Made by a program: the position numbers and the translations under genes. A stretch of 16,930 nucleotides of DNA from NCBI GenBank assembly GCA_017414605.1, contig JAFQLG010000063.1, positions 1 to 16,930 on the forward strand, read 5' to 3'. How positions within the stretch are numbered: the stretch's first letter is position 1; the number at the start of each line of letters is the position of its first letter. Origin of the DNA: Clostridia bacterium. GTDB lineage: Bacteria > Bacillota_A > Clostridia > Oscillospirales > CAG-272. Below are positions 6,697 through 14,312 of this stretch, piece by piece. The notes below the pieces were generated by a model, which saw only the letters and a list, made by a program, of their open reading frames with translations, was not told the origin of the DNA and ran no database searches.

Positions 6697-8595
6697 ATGG
6701 AAAAAGTAAGAATTCAGGACGATCTTTACTCTTATGTAAATCAGGAAACCATTGACAACCTTGTTATCCCTGACGATATGCCTATGACGGGCGGATTTGC
6801 AACGCTTGACAGCGACGTTGAAAAGCTAATGATGGGCGAATTTGACGCGATGTGCAAGAACCGCGACTACAAAAACGAGTATCTTCGCCGCGCGTGTGTG
6901 CTTTACAAGGCGGCAAAGAACGCGGATAGAAAGAATAAGGAGGGAATTGCTCCGGCGCTCAAGCATCTTGAGCTGCTCAAGGGTATTGACTCTATTGAAT
7001 CATTCAACAGACAGCTCAAAAAGCTTACACTTAATATGATGCCCCTGCCTTTCTCACTGTCGGTTGGTCCCGATATGAAGGATACCCAGCATCATTGCGT
7101 ATCAGTTCAGGGTCCCAGCGTGATCTTGCCCGACGCTTCTTACTACAAGCCCGAAATGGCGGCTCAGAAGCAGGCGCTTATCGGTATGTGGGCAAATATG
7201 GCGAAAATGGTGCTCGCAAAGACCGATCTTACTCCCGAGGAACAGGAAAAATATCTTCAGGACACTCTTGCCTTTGACGAGATACTCGGCGGACTTGTAA
7301 AGAGCAGAGAAGAGTGGAGCGAGTACGTAAAGGCATACAATCCCGTAAAGACCTCGCGCGTTTGCTCAATGATGAAGCCCGTGGCATTCAGAAGACTGTT
7401 AAAGAACGTATTCGGCTTTGTTCCCGAGGTAATTATCGTTGAGGAGCCCAGATATTTCAATAGCTTTAAGGAAGTTTTCAATGAGAATACCTTTGAGCTT
7501 TACTGCCACTGGGCATACGTTGTAGAGCTTCTTGGCTGCTGCTCGTATCTTTCCGAGGAGCTTCGTGAGATGGGCGGCATGTTTATGCGCGCGATCTCGG
7601 GTATTCCCGCAATGACTCCTATCAATAAGTTTGCATATCAGATAGCATCGAGAATGTATTCCGAGCCCGTTGGACTTTACTATGGTGAAAAATACTTTGG
7701 CGAGGAAGCAAAGAAGGATATCACCGAGATAGTTTACCAGATCGTTGATATGTACAAGGAGCGCATCAAGAACAACGACTTCCTTGAGGAAGCGACCAAG
7801 GAAAAGGCTATTTTGAAGCTTTCGAGGATGGGTGTTAAGATGGGCTATCCCGACAAGGTGGACGAGATCTACGACAAGCTCGTGTTCGGTGAGCGCAAGT
7901 CGTTCTTTGATATGGTTGCGACTCTCAGAAAGATAAGATATGCGGATCAGCTTTCAAAGCTTACACAGCCCGTTAACCGCGAGGAGTGGGCAATGCCCGG
8001 CCACATGGTCAACGCTTGCTACAACCCCTTCGTAAACGACATAACCTTCCCCGCGGCTATCCTTCAGCCTCCTTTCTATTCATTGAAGCAGACAAGAAGT
8101 GAAAACCTCGGCGGTATCGGTGCGGTTATCGGTCACGAAATTTCTCACGCGTTCGACAGCAACGGTGCAAAGTGTGACGAAAACGGTAACATAAACAACT
8201 GGTGGACCAAGCAGGACAGCAAGAAGTTCCAGAAGAAGATTAACGCTATGATCAAGCAGTTTGATGGCATCGAGCTTCCTTGGGGTAAGGTAAACGGCAA
8301 GTTTATCGTAAGCGAGAATATGGCTGATAACGGCGGTATGGCGGTTACTCTTGCCATCATGGCTAACACCGAGGGCGCATCCTATGAGGAATATTTTGAA
8401 AACTGGGCGCGCGTTTGGTGCATGAAGGCAAAGCCCGAGTATCTTGCGCTCCTTTTGAACCTTGACGTTCACGGCCCTGCAAGCCTGCGCGCAAATATGC
8501 CTCCCAGAAACTTTACCGAGTGGTATGACACCTTCAAGGTAAAGAAGACGGACAAGATGTACATCGCACCCTCAAAGCGCGTTGTTATTTGGTAA
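6697..8595 (+). CDS. pepO: M13 family zinc endopeptidase (PepO/neprilysin-like), cytoplasmic
   Basis: This 632-residue protein is the full length of bacterial PepO enzymes, which cut short oligopeptides. The zinc site is visible: H480-E481-I-S-H484-A-F-D (HExxH) with third ligand E540 in SENMADNGG and D544. The substrate-binding NNWWT comes before it and the family-typical C-terminus DVHGPASLRANMPPRNFTEWYDTF...APSKRVVIW closes it. The N-terminal part begins IQDDLYSYVNQETI, matching the family start without a signal peptide or membrane anchor. That is the cytosolic type seen in low-GC Gram-positive bacteria, unlike membrane-bound neprilysin. GGAGA is about 9 bases upstream of the ATG. No terminator is seen after it; the YitT gene follows at 50 bases. 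The N-terminal M13 domain and catalytic domain are both uninterrupted. Confidence 0.96.
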   Translation: MEKVRIQDDLYSYVNQETIDNLVIPDDMPMTGGFATLDSDVEKLMMGEFDAMCKNRDYKNEYLRRACVLYKAAKNADRKNKEGIAPALKHLELLKGIDSIESFNRQLKKLTLNMMPLPFSLSVGPDMKDTQHHCVSVQGPSVILPDASYYKPEMAAQKQALIGMWANMAKMVLAKTDLTPEEQEKYLQDTLAFDEILGGLVKSREEWSEYVKAYNPVKTSRVCSMMKPVAFRRLLKNVFGFVPEVIIVEEPRYFNSFKEVFNENTFELYCHWAYVVELLGCCSYLSEELREMGGMFMRAISGIPAMTPINKFAYQIASRMYSEPVGLYYGEKYFGEEAKKDITEIVYQIVDMYKERIKNNDFLEEATKEKAILKLSRMGVKMGYPDKVDEIYDKLVFGERKSFFDMVATLRKIRYADQLSKLTQPVNREEWAMPGHMVNACYNPFVNDITFPAAILQPPFYSLKQTRSENLGGIGAVIGHEISHAFDSNGAKCDENGNINNWWTKQDSKKFQKKINAMIKQFDGIELPWGKVNGKFIVSENMADNGGMAVTLAIMANTEGASYEEYFENWARVWCMKAKPEYLALLLNLDVHGPASLRANMPPRNFTEWYDTFKVKKTDKMYIAPSKRVVIW

Positions 8596-8609
8596 ATTAA
8601 CATTAAAAT
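8582..8609 (+). promoter_or_regulatory. Possible promoter for the YitT gene
   Basis: TTGTTA (8582-8587), 16 bases, then TAAAAT (8604-8609). It overlaps the stop codon of the M13 peptidase gene. Match to consensus is moderate (4/6 and 5/6), so this is tentative. Confidence 0.35.
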
Positions 8610-8621
8610 TAAGAATCACTA

Positions 8622-8639
8622 AAGCGCCCTCGGGGGCTT
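8622..8639 (+). promoter_or_regulatory. Hairpin enclosing the YitT ribosome binding site
   Basis: AAGC (8622-8625) pairs with GCTT (8636-8639) and CCC (8627-8629) with GGG (8633-8635), with one bulged G and loop TCG. The only Shine-Dalgarno-like run before ATG 8645, GGGGG (8632-8636), is inside the stem. No T-run follows, so it is not an intrinsic terminator. Confidence 0.4.
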
Positions 8640-8644
8640 GTACT

Positions 8645-9532
8645 ATGAAAAAGAAAATTGACTTAAAAGAATTACTGCTTGATATATTGACCGCCGTTGT
8701 GGCGGGAATCATCGTTGGTACGGCTTACCACTTTTTCCAGAACAGCAACGGCTTTGCGCCGGGTGGAGTTGGCGGTCTTGCGACCATAACGCACCATCTT
8801 ATCGAGGACAAGGTGAGCTGGTCTGTTTTGATGGTGGCATTCAATTTGCCGATATTCATTCTGGTCAGCATTATGGTAAACAAAAAGCTGGGACTTATGC
8901 TCAGTATCTACATGGTGGTTCAGTCATTTATTCCAAAGCTTTACGAGGCTCTGGGAGCACTCCCATATTGCGAGGCTAACAACGCGAGTGATTTTAACGT
9001 CGTATTTGCCTGTATCGCAACGGGCGTTATCTCGGGCTTTGGTTTTTCGCTTATGCTTCGCAGATTTGGCGCGAGCGGCGGAACCTACGGTATATCTGCA
9101 CTTATAAAAAGTCGCAAGCCCGACACGAACATTGCGTACCTGTCATTTGTTTTGGATGCGGCGGTCGTATTTATCGCATTTTTCGTATATGGAATGAGAA
9201 TAACACCCGTTATTTGTACGCTGCTCAACCTATTTATAGCAAACGTTATCGTGGATGGCGGACTGCGCGGAATCAAGGACGGCTATCGCTTTGAGATCAT
9301 AACGACCGATCCGGATGCTTTGTCGCACGAGCTTATGGATAAGCTCAAGCACGGTGTGACCGAAATAAGAGTGCACGGAATGTATTCCGATACCGATAGA
9401 TTTATGCTTGTTTGCATTATCAACAAGCGCCAGGTCGGAGAGATGATGAAGATAATTAAGCAGCACCCCGACACCTTTGCAAGCTTTCATAAGGTGAACG
9501 AGGTGTTTGGCAATTTCAAACGCAAGGTTTGA
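8645..9532 (+). CDS. YitT family integral membrane protein with C-terminal DUF2179 domain
   Basis: This is a 295-residue membrane protein. About six hydrophobic segments can be read near residues 10-31, 58-78, 82-104, 115-138, 158-180 and 186-206. The family signature NGFAPGGVGGLATI follows segment 1, and FGASGGTYGISALI follows segment 4. The last 85 residues, from GYRFEIITTDPDAL to FKRK, are a soluble DUF2179 domain with the usual TEIRVHGMYSDTDRFMLVCII core, expected on the cytoplasmic side. The transport substrate of the family is unknown. I place the start at ATG 8645, giving the family-like MKKKIDLKELLLDI; the open frame extends back to 8582 into the M13 gene. The ribosome binding site is weak and inside a hairpin. 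The alpha-mannosidase begins 17 bases after it, so the two are probably co-transcribed. Confidence 0.92.
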   Translation: MKKKIDLKELLLDILTAVVAGIIVGTAYHFFQNSNGFAPGGVGGLATITHHLIEDKVSWSVLMVAFNLPIFILVSIMVNKKLGLMLSIYMVVQSFIPKLYEALGALPYCEANNASDFNVVFACIATGVISGFGFSLMLRRFGASGGTYGISALIKSRKPDTNIAYLSFVLDAAVVFIAFFVYGMRITPVICTLLNLFIANVIVDGGLRGIKDGYRFEIITTDPDALSHELMDKLKHGVTEIRVHGMYSDTDRFMLVCIINKRQVGEMMKIIKQHPDTFASFHKVNEVFGNFKRKV

Positions 9533-9549
9533 AAAATAGGAGAATAGCT

Positions 9550-11979
9550 ATGAGCGAGAACAAAAGACAACAAAGACACCTGATCTGTAATGCCCATATT
9601 GACCCTATATGGCAATGGGACTGGCCCGAGGGAGTAAGCGCGGCGCTATCCACGTTTTACTCCGCGGTAAATCTTTCAAAGCAGTTTGACTTTATTTTCT
9701 GTCACAATGAGGTGACGGTATATAAATTCGTTGAGGAGTATGCTCCCGAGCTTTTTGAGGAGATACGCGAGCTTGTAAAGCAGGGCAAGTGGCATATAAT
9801 GGGCGGCTGGTATCTCCAGCCCGATGCCAATATGCCCTCAGGCGAGAGCTTTGTGCGTCAGATACGCGAGGGACAAAGATATTTTAAGGAGAAATTCGGA
9901 GTTGTGCCCACAACGGCGATAAACTTCGATTCCTTCGGTCACACGGCGGGACTTCCTCAAATAATCAAAAAGTGTGGTCAGGACAGCTATATCTTTATGC
10001 GTCCCCATCCGTACCAGCTGACTTTGCCCAGGAATCAGTTTATCTGGCAGGGCGTTGACGGAAGTGAAATAAAGGCGGCGCGTATAATCAACTTTTATAA
10101 CACTCCTCTCGGTCAGGCGGCTGAGCAGATCAAAAAGCGCGCCGAGATCCAGGAGTACGATTCGGGCTTGGTAACGTGGGGCGTTGGTAACCACGGCGGC
10201 GGTCCTTCAAGAAAGGACTTGCAGGACATTGAGCGCGAGATCATGCCCGACACAAAGTTTGAATACATACATTCAACTCCAGAGAGATTCTTTGCAAGCA
10301 TATCGCCTGCGGTAAAGTTTGACAGATCCCTGCATACGTCTATGCCGGGGTGCTATACATCAATGCAAAAGGTGAAAAAGCTGCATGCTCAGCTTGAAAA
10401 CGAGATAAACATAGCCGAAAAGGCATGCACGGTGGCATATGAGCGCGGTCTACTCAAGGAGTACCCCGAGGAGCAGATACGCGGCGCGGTACACGACCTA
10501 CTCAATGCCGAGTTCCATGACGTTCTTCCCGGAACGTGCGTGCAAAGCGGTGAGGATGCAGGCCTTCGCTACCTCAACCATGGTTTGCTTGATGCGGAAA
10601 GGCTCAAGATAAAGGCTTACTTTGCGCTTTCGCGCGAGCATCAACCGTCAGGCGAGGGTGAATATCCTCTCATGGTGTTCAACCCCCATCCTTACGAATT
10701 CTCTGGCAACGTGGAGTGCGAGTTTATGCTCGCGGAGCAGAATCTTGACAAGGAGCATCCCTCGTTTATAACAATAAAGGATCAGTACGGCAACGTTGTG
10801 CCTTATCAGGTAATAAAAGAGGAGAGCAACCACCCTGCAGATTGGAGAAAGCGAGTTATCTTTGAGGCAAAGCTTGCGCCCATGGATCTTACGCGTTACA
10901 GTGCTTACGTAAGCTTCCTTGATAAGCCGTATGGCGAGAGAAAGGAGCAGTTCGTTTTTGACAACGGCAGAAAACACGTTGAGGTGGACGAAAAAACAGG
11001 TCTGCTCAAGTCATATAAGATAGACGGAGTGGAATATCTTGGAGAGGGCTTTGGACTTTACAGCTTTGCCGACGACGAATGTCCTTGGGGAATGAGCCCC
11101 ATACACGTAAAGGGCTTCAACAGAGAGGGCAGGACCTTTAAGCTTATGGATAAGCCCTCGGGAGTATTTGAGAAGATGAAGAGCGTTCAGGTAACGGAAA
11201 ACGGCGACGTTTGTCTGTGCATCGAGGCGTTCTTTGAGGACGCTTGCTCCAAGGCGAGAATTGCTTATAAAATATACAAAAATACCGATGACGTGGATAT
11301 AGACGTGGATCTGTATTTTGGCGACATCAACAGAATTATAAAGCTGCGAGTACCCGTAGCCATAGAGGGAGAGGTCATCGGACAGACCGCCTTTGGAACG
11401 GTTCCGCTCTTTACGGACGGACGTGAAAACGTGGCGCATCGCTTCGTAGCGGTGGACAACGGACAAAAGTGCGCGGCACTTATGAACCGCAGCGTATACG
11501 GTAGCCATTATGAAAACGGTTCTATCTATATGTCCTTGGTAAGAGGCGTTACGTATTGCGCGCATTGGGGCGGAGAACCGCTGATACCCACCGATAGATT
11601 TACAAAAAAGGTGGACCAGGGAGAGAATAACTATTCCTTCCGTTTGACAGTACAGCCTCGCGAGGCGCTGGAGCGCAAAACCGCGGAATTCGTTCAAAAG
11701 CCTTATGCGCAGAACATTTTCCCCGTTACTGCAATAACGAAGGACAAAAAGCCCTTTGATTTCAAGCTTGGTGACGATATAGTTTCGCTTGCGGCGCTCA
11801 AAAAGGCGGACGGCAGAGATGCTGTCATATTCCGCCTCTTAAACAACACCGCAGGTGACGTTGACACCTATCTTGAGGTAAATGGGCAGAGAATTGACCT
11901 TTCGTTTGGCAAATACGAGGTGAAAACTGTCGTCTTTGAGAACGGAGAGCTTACCGAGAGCTACGAATTGTTGATATAA
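9550..11979 (+). CDS. Glycoside hydrolase family 38 alpha-mannosidase, cytoplasmic
   Basis: This 809-residue enzyme hydrolyses terminal alpha-linked mannose with retention. The zinc site and active site are visible: H16-I-D18 in NAHIDPIWQWDW, the nucleophile D127 in NFDSFGHTAGLPQI, and H323-D324 in AEFHDVLPGT, the expected zinc His. WYLQPDANMPSGESFVRQ near residue 80 is also a GH38 hallmark. The C-terminal half (about 370-809) is the beta-sandwich region of GH38. There is no signal peptide, so it acts on imported oligosaccharides, perhaps from host or yeast mannose glycans. AGGAG lies 7 bases upstream of ATG 9550; the upstream in-frame TTG at 9529 overlaps the YitT stop and is less likely. 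It sits close behind the YitT gene. No sugar transporter is in view. The linkage preference (1,2, 1,3 or 1,6) cannot be read from sequence. Confidence 0.95.
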   Translation: MSENKRQQRHLICNAHIDPIWQWDWPEGVSAALSTFYSAVNLSKQFDFIFCHNEVTVYKFVEEYAPELFEEIRELVKQGKWHIMGGWYLQPDANMPSGESFVRQIREGQRYFKEKFGVVPTTAINFDSFGHTAGLPQIIKKCGQDSYIFMRPHPYQLTLPRNQFIWQGVDGSEIKAARIINFYNTPLGQAAEQIKKRAEIQEYDSGLVTWGVGNHGGGPSRKDLQDIEREIMPDTKFEYIHSTPERFFASISPAVKFDRSLHTSMPGCYTSMQKVKKLHAQLENEINIAEKACTVAYERGLLKEYPEEQIRGAVHDLLNAEFHDVLPGTCVQSGEDAGLRYLNHGLLDAERLKIKAYFALSREHQPSGEGEYPLMVFNPHPYEFSGNVECEFMLAEQNLDKEHPSFITIKDQYGNVVPYQVIKEESNHPADWRKRVIFEAKLAPMDLTRYSAYVSFLDKPYGERKEQFVFDNGRKHVEVDEKTGLLKSYKIDGVEYLGEGFGLYSFADDECPWGMSPIHVKGFNREGRTFKLMDKPSGVFEKMKSVQVTENGDVCLCIEAFFEDACSKARIAYKIYKNTDDVDIDVDLYFGDINRIIKLRVPVAIEGEVIGQTAFGTVPLFTDGRENVAHRFVAVDNGQKCAALMNRSVYGSHYENGSIYMSLVRGVTYCAHWGGEPLIPTDRFTKKVDQGENNYSFRLTVQPREALERKTAEFVQKPYAQNIFPVTAITKDKKPFDFKLGDDIVSLAALKKADGRDAVIFRLLNNTAGDVDTYLEVNGQRIDLSFGKYEVKTVVFENGELTESYELLI

Positions 11980-12003
11980 ACGACACGCGAAAGGAGAACC
12001 GTT

Positions 12004-12503
12004 ATGAAGCACGAGGCTTTGGAAAAAAGACTTAGAAAAAAGAGGATCATCAGAAGAAGCATTGAGCTTGGCTTAGCTATCTTGTTCGCGGTATTGTTTT
12101 TCGTAAGCTATGCGTTGCTTGAATCAACGGCAGAGATCGTAGAGCATATTTGGGCTATGGATACACCCGCGAGGAAAAAATATACAACGAAGCGTTTATA
12201 CCGTTGATAACGATTGGCATTATTGGTGCTTTTGCCTGTGGCGGCATCCTATTGGATGACTTTCTTATCTGCAGATTTGCAACTGTTGAGGTGGACGACT
12301 ACTACGTAACGGTATATCGCGGAATGTTCGCGCGCGAGGTGTACGTGGACGGAGAATTGACGCGCAACATTTTCATGGAGCCCGGATATTTCGTGGAAAT
12401 TGTACTTTCAAACGGTACACGCGTCAGCATTGCATTCGGACGCACGTGGTACGACTGGTGTCATATGTCGTTCTCAAACGGCAGGCCAACTATAGAGCTG
12501 TAA
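12004..12503 (+). pseudogene. Two-helix membrane protein gene split by an apparent frameshift
   Basis: Two overlapping frames make one sensible protein. The first (12004-12207) begins after a strong AGGAG site with a basic N-terminus and a membrane helix (about residues 18-40), then stops. The second is open from 12123 to 12503 and supplies a second helix (FIPLITIGIIGAFACGGILL) and a beta-rich domain with VEVDDYYVTVYRG and WYDWCHMSFSNGRPTIEL. Joining them needs one missing base or a -1 shift between about 12149 and 12181. Two runs fall there: GGG at 12151-12154 and A6 at 12175-12180. A -1 slip at AAA-AAA would give a continuous protein of about 165 residues. It could be a sequencing or assembly error, a recent mutation, or programmed slippage. 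The downstream kinase starts 2 bases after the second frame's stop. I recognise no family. Confidence 0.7.
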
Positions 12504-12505
12504 AT

Positions 12506-13300
12506 ATGAAAAGGACGTTAATAGAAAAAATAGAAGCTCCGATGACAAGGGAGCTTGAGCGCTTTGTTTCGGGCGCGCGGATATTTGACAGCTCCTGCTC
12601 GCCCGAGGCTCGCGTGTATTTTATAGACCGCGACGGCGGCTACTATCTGAAGCTCGCGGCGGCGGGCAGCCTTGAGGCAGAGAATAAGATGACGCGCTAT
12701 TTTCACTCCAAGGGTCTTGGCGCCGAGGTGCTTGACTATGCGACCTTTGAGGGCAGAGATATGCTTCTGACGGCTCGTGTGGTGGGCGAGGACTGTACAC
12801 ACGCGCAGTATTTATCCGACCCCAAGCGTCTTTGTGACCTTATCGCTCAAAAATTGCGCGAGCTGCACGAGATAGATGCCTCGGATTGCCCCGTTCAAGG
12901 CAGAATGAAGGCATACGTGGAGATCGCCGAGAAAAACTATTTTGCGGACAACTATGACAAGTCGCATTTTCCCGATAGCTTTGGCTATTCTTCGGGCAAA
13001 GAGGCTTACGACGTACTTTGCCGCGGCAAAGCTGCGCTTTGTGACGAGGTGCTTTTGCACGGAGATTACTGCCTGCCCAATATAATGCTTGACGATTGGA
13101 GATTTTCAGGCTTTATAGACGTTGGCGGAGGCGGCATGGGTGACCGACACGTTGATCTTTTCTGGGGCGCTTGGACACTCATGTTCAACCTCGGAACTGA
13201 CGAATATCGCGAGAGGTTTTTCGATGCTTACGGCCGCGATAAATTTGACGAGCAAAAAATAAAGACCGCCGCGGCATTGGCAGTCTTGGAGGCGTGTTAA
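12506..13300 (+). CDS. APH(3')-like small-molecule kinase (phosphotransferase)
   Basis: This 264-residue protein has the aminoglycoside phosphotransferase fold. The lobe-1 lysine is probably in GGYYLKLA (about 47-54), the catalytic loop is L-L-H185-G-D187-Y-C-L-P-N192, and the metal-binding Asp is D205 in SGFIDVGGGGMGDRHVDLFWG, the APH(3') version of the DFG motif. Such proteins use ATP or GTP to phosphorylate a hydroxyl on aminoglycosides, but many chromosomal Clostridia members have other, unknown substrates. The start at ATG 12506 has no good ribosome binding site. The stop of the frameshifted membrane gene is 2 bases upstream, so translation probably depends on coupling to it. The following HAD phosphatase begins directly at its stop. 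The upstream in-frame ORF extension to 12446 lies inside the membrane gene and is rejected. It is not evidence of resistance by itself. Confidence 0.85.
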   Translation: MKRTLIEKIEAPMTRELERFVSGARIFDSSCSPEARVYFIDRDGGYYLKLAAAGSLEAENKMTRYFHSKGLGAEVLDYATFEGRDMLLTARVVGEDCTHAQYLSDPKRLCDLIAQKLRELHEIDASDCPVQGRMKAYVEIAEKNYFADNYDKSHFPDSFGYSSGKEAYDVLCRGKAALCDEVLLHGDYCLPNIMLDDWRFSGFIDVGGGGMGDRHVDLFWGAWTLMFNLGTDEYRERFFDAYGRDKFDEQKIKTAAALAVLEAC

Positions 13301-14215
13301 ATGAATAAGATCAGCAAAAATAGAATATATCTGTTTGATTTTGACGGTACACTCGTCGATTCAATGCCAACGTATGCCGCCACCATGCTTCGTATACTGG
13401 ACGAAAACGGCGTAAAATACGAAAGCGATATAATTAAGACGATCACTCCGCTTGGATTTCGCAAAACTGCGGAGTATTTCAAGGATATGGGTGTGGCTCT
13501 TAGCGTGGACAAAATGGTGGATGCGATGAACCGATACGCCATCGAGGAATACACGCATAATATACCTGCAAAAGAGGGCGTGCAAGCAACGCTCCGTGCT
13601 ATGAAGAAAAAAGGGTATAGCTTGAACGTGCTGACGGCAAGTCCTCACCTGACGCTTGATCCTTGCCTTAAAAGGCTTGGACTTTGGGAGATATTTGATA
13701 ACATTTGGTCTTGTGACGATTTTAATACAACAAAGTCGGACCCCGAGATATACAAAATGGCGGCGGAGCGCATCGGCGCTGATGTAGAGCAAATAATTTT
13801 TGTCGACGATAACGTGAACGCCGTCAAGACTGCAAAAGAGGCGGGAATGATGGCGGTTGGCATCTATGACGAGTCAAGCGCAGAGTATAAGGAGCAATTC
13901 TTGTCGATAAGCGATGCCTACGTGCATGATTTTGGCGAGCTGTTAAAGCTTTCGCCAAAGAAAAAAGATAAAGACCGCGGCGCGCGAATTGGCGAGGCGG
14001 TTGGAGAATTTGTAATAGAGGTAGTGCTTGGAATAACCTTACCGCTCATAGGCTTTGGAATATTGAAGCTTTTTGGCGTTGACGAGTCTATGTTTGATAT
14101 GGATCCCGACCTTTTGGGCTTTATAGGCATTATAGCCTTTGTCGCCGCCGGCGCACTGATATATTTCATTGCCCGCGCGGTCAATAAGAAGAGGAAGAGC
14201 ACTAAGGAAAAATAA
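13301..14215 (+). CDS. HAD-superfamily phosphatase with two C-terminal transmembrane helices
   Basis: Residues 1 to about 215 form a HAD phosphatase of the phosphoglycolate/beta-phosphoglucomutase type. Motif I is D13-F-D15-G-T-L-V-D-S, motif II T112 in VLTASPH, motif III K145, and motif IV D169-D170 in IFVDDN. A helical cap lies between motifs I and II. After a basic linker (SPKKKDKDRGARIGEAVGE) come two hydrophobic helices at about 238-258 and 271-292 and a basic tail, NKKRKSTKEK. The fold predicts a catalytic domain held on the inner face of the membrane, which is unusual because most relatives are soluble and end near residue 215-225. GGAGG (13288-13292) lies 8 bases before the ATG, inside the kinase gene. 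The kinase stop TAA directly abuts ATG, so the two are co-translated, and they may act on the same or successive metabolites (inference). Confidence 0.88.
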   Translation: MNKISKNRIYLFDFDGTLVDSMPTYAATMLRILDENGVKYESDIIKTITPLGFRKTAEYFKDMGVALSVDKMVDAMNRYAIEEYTHNIPAKEGVQATLRAMKKKGYSLNVLTASPHLTLDPCLKRLGLWEIFDNIWSCDDFNTTKSDPEIYKMAAERIGADVEQIIFVDDNVNAVKTAKEAGMMAVGIYDESSAEYKEQFLSISDAYVHDFGELLKLSPKKKDKDRGARIGEAVGEFVIEVVLGITLPLIGFGILKLFGVDESMFDMDPDLLGFIGIIAFVAAGALIYFIARAVNKKRKSTKEK

Positions 14216-14235
14216 ACTCAATGAAGCTCTCACCC

Positions 14236-14264
14236 TTGACACAAAAGTAAATTTGCTTTATAAT
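14236..14264 (+). promoter_or_regulatory. Fully consensus sigma-A promoter of the ROK kinase
   Basis: TTGACA (14236-14241), exactly 17 bases, TATAAT (14259-14264): a perfect match to both boxes and spacing. The expected start is near 14271, giving a leader of about 40 bases. It indicates strong expression unless repressed. Confidence 0.9.
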
Positions 14265-14280
14265 AAAACTGTAAAACACG

Positions 14281-14298
14281 GCTGACGGCAGCGTCGGC
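14281..14298 (+). promoter_or_regulatory. 5' leader hairpin of the ROK kinase transcript
   Basis: GCTGACG (14281-14287) and CGTCGGC (14292-14298) form a 7-pair stem (one U-G) with loop GCAG, about 10 bases from the predicted transcript start. The ribosome binding site CGGAGAA follows just after it and stays free. It may stabilise the 5' end or, as DNA, act as an operator. Confidence 0.45.
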
Positions 14299-14312
14299 AG
14301 AACGGAGAAATT

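Noticed and set aside
12506..13300. Antibiotic resistance gene (aminoglycoside phosphotransferase)
   Set aside because: The fold and motifs match, but the chromosomal context with a phosphatase and no mobile element gives no support for a resistance role.
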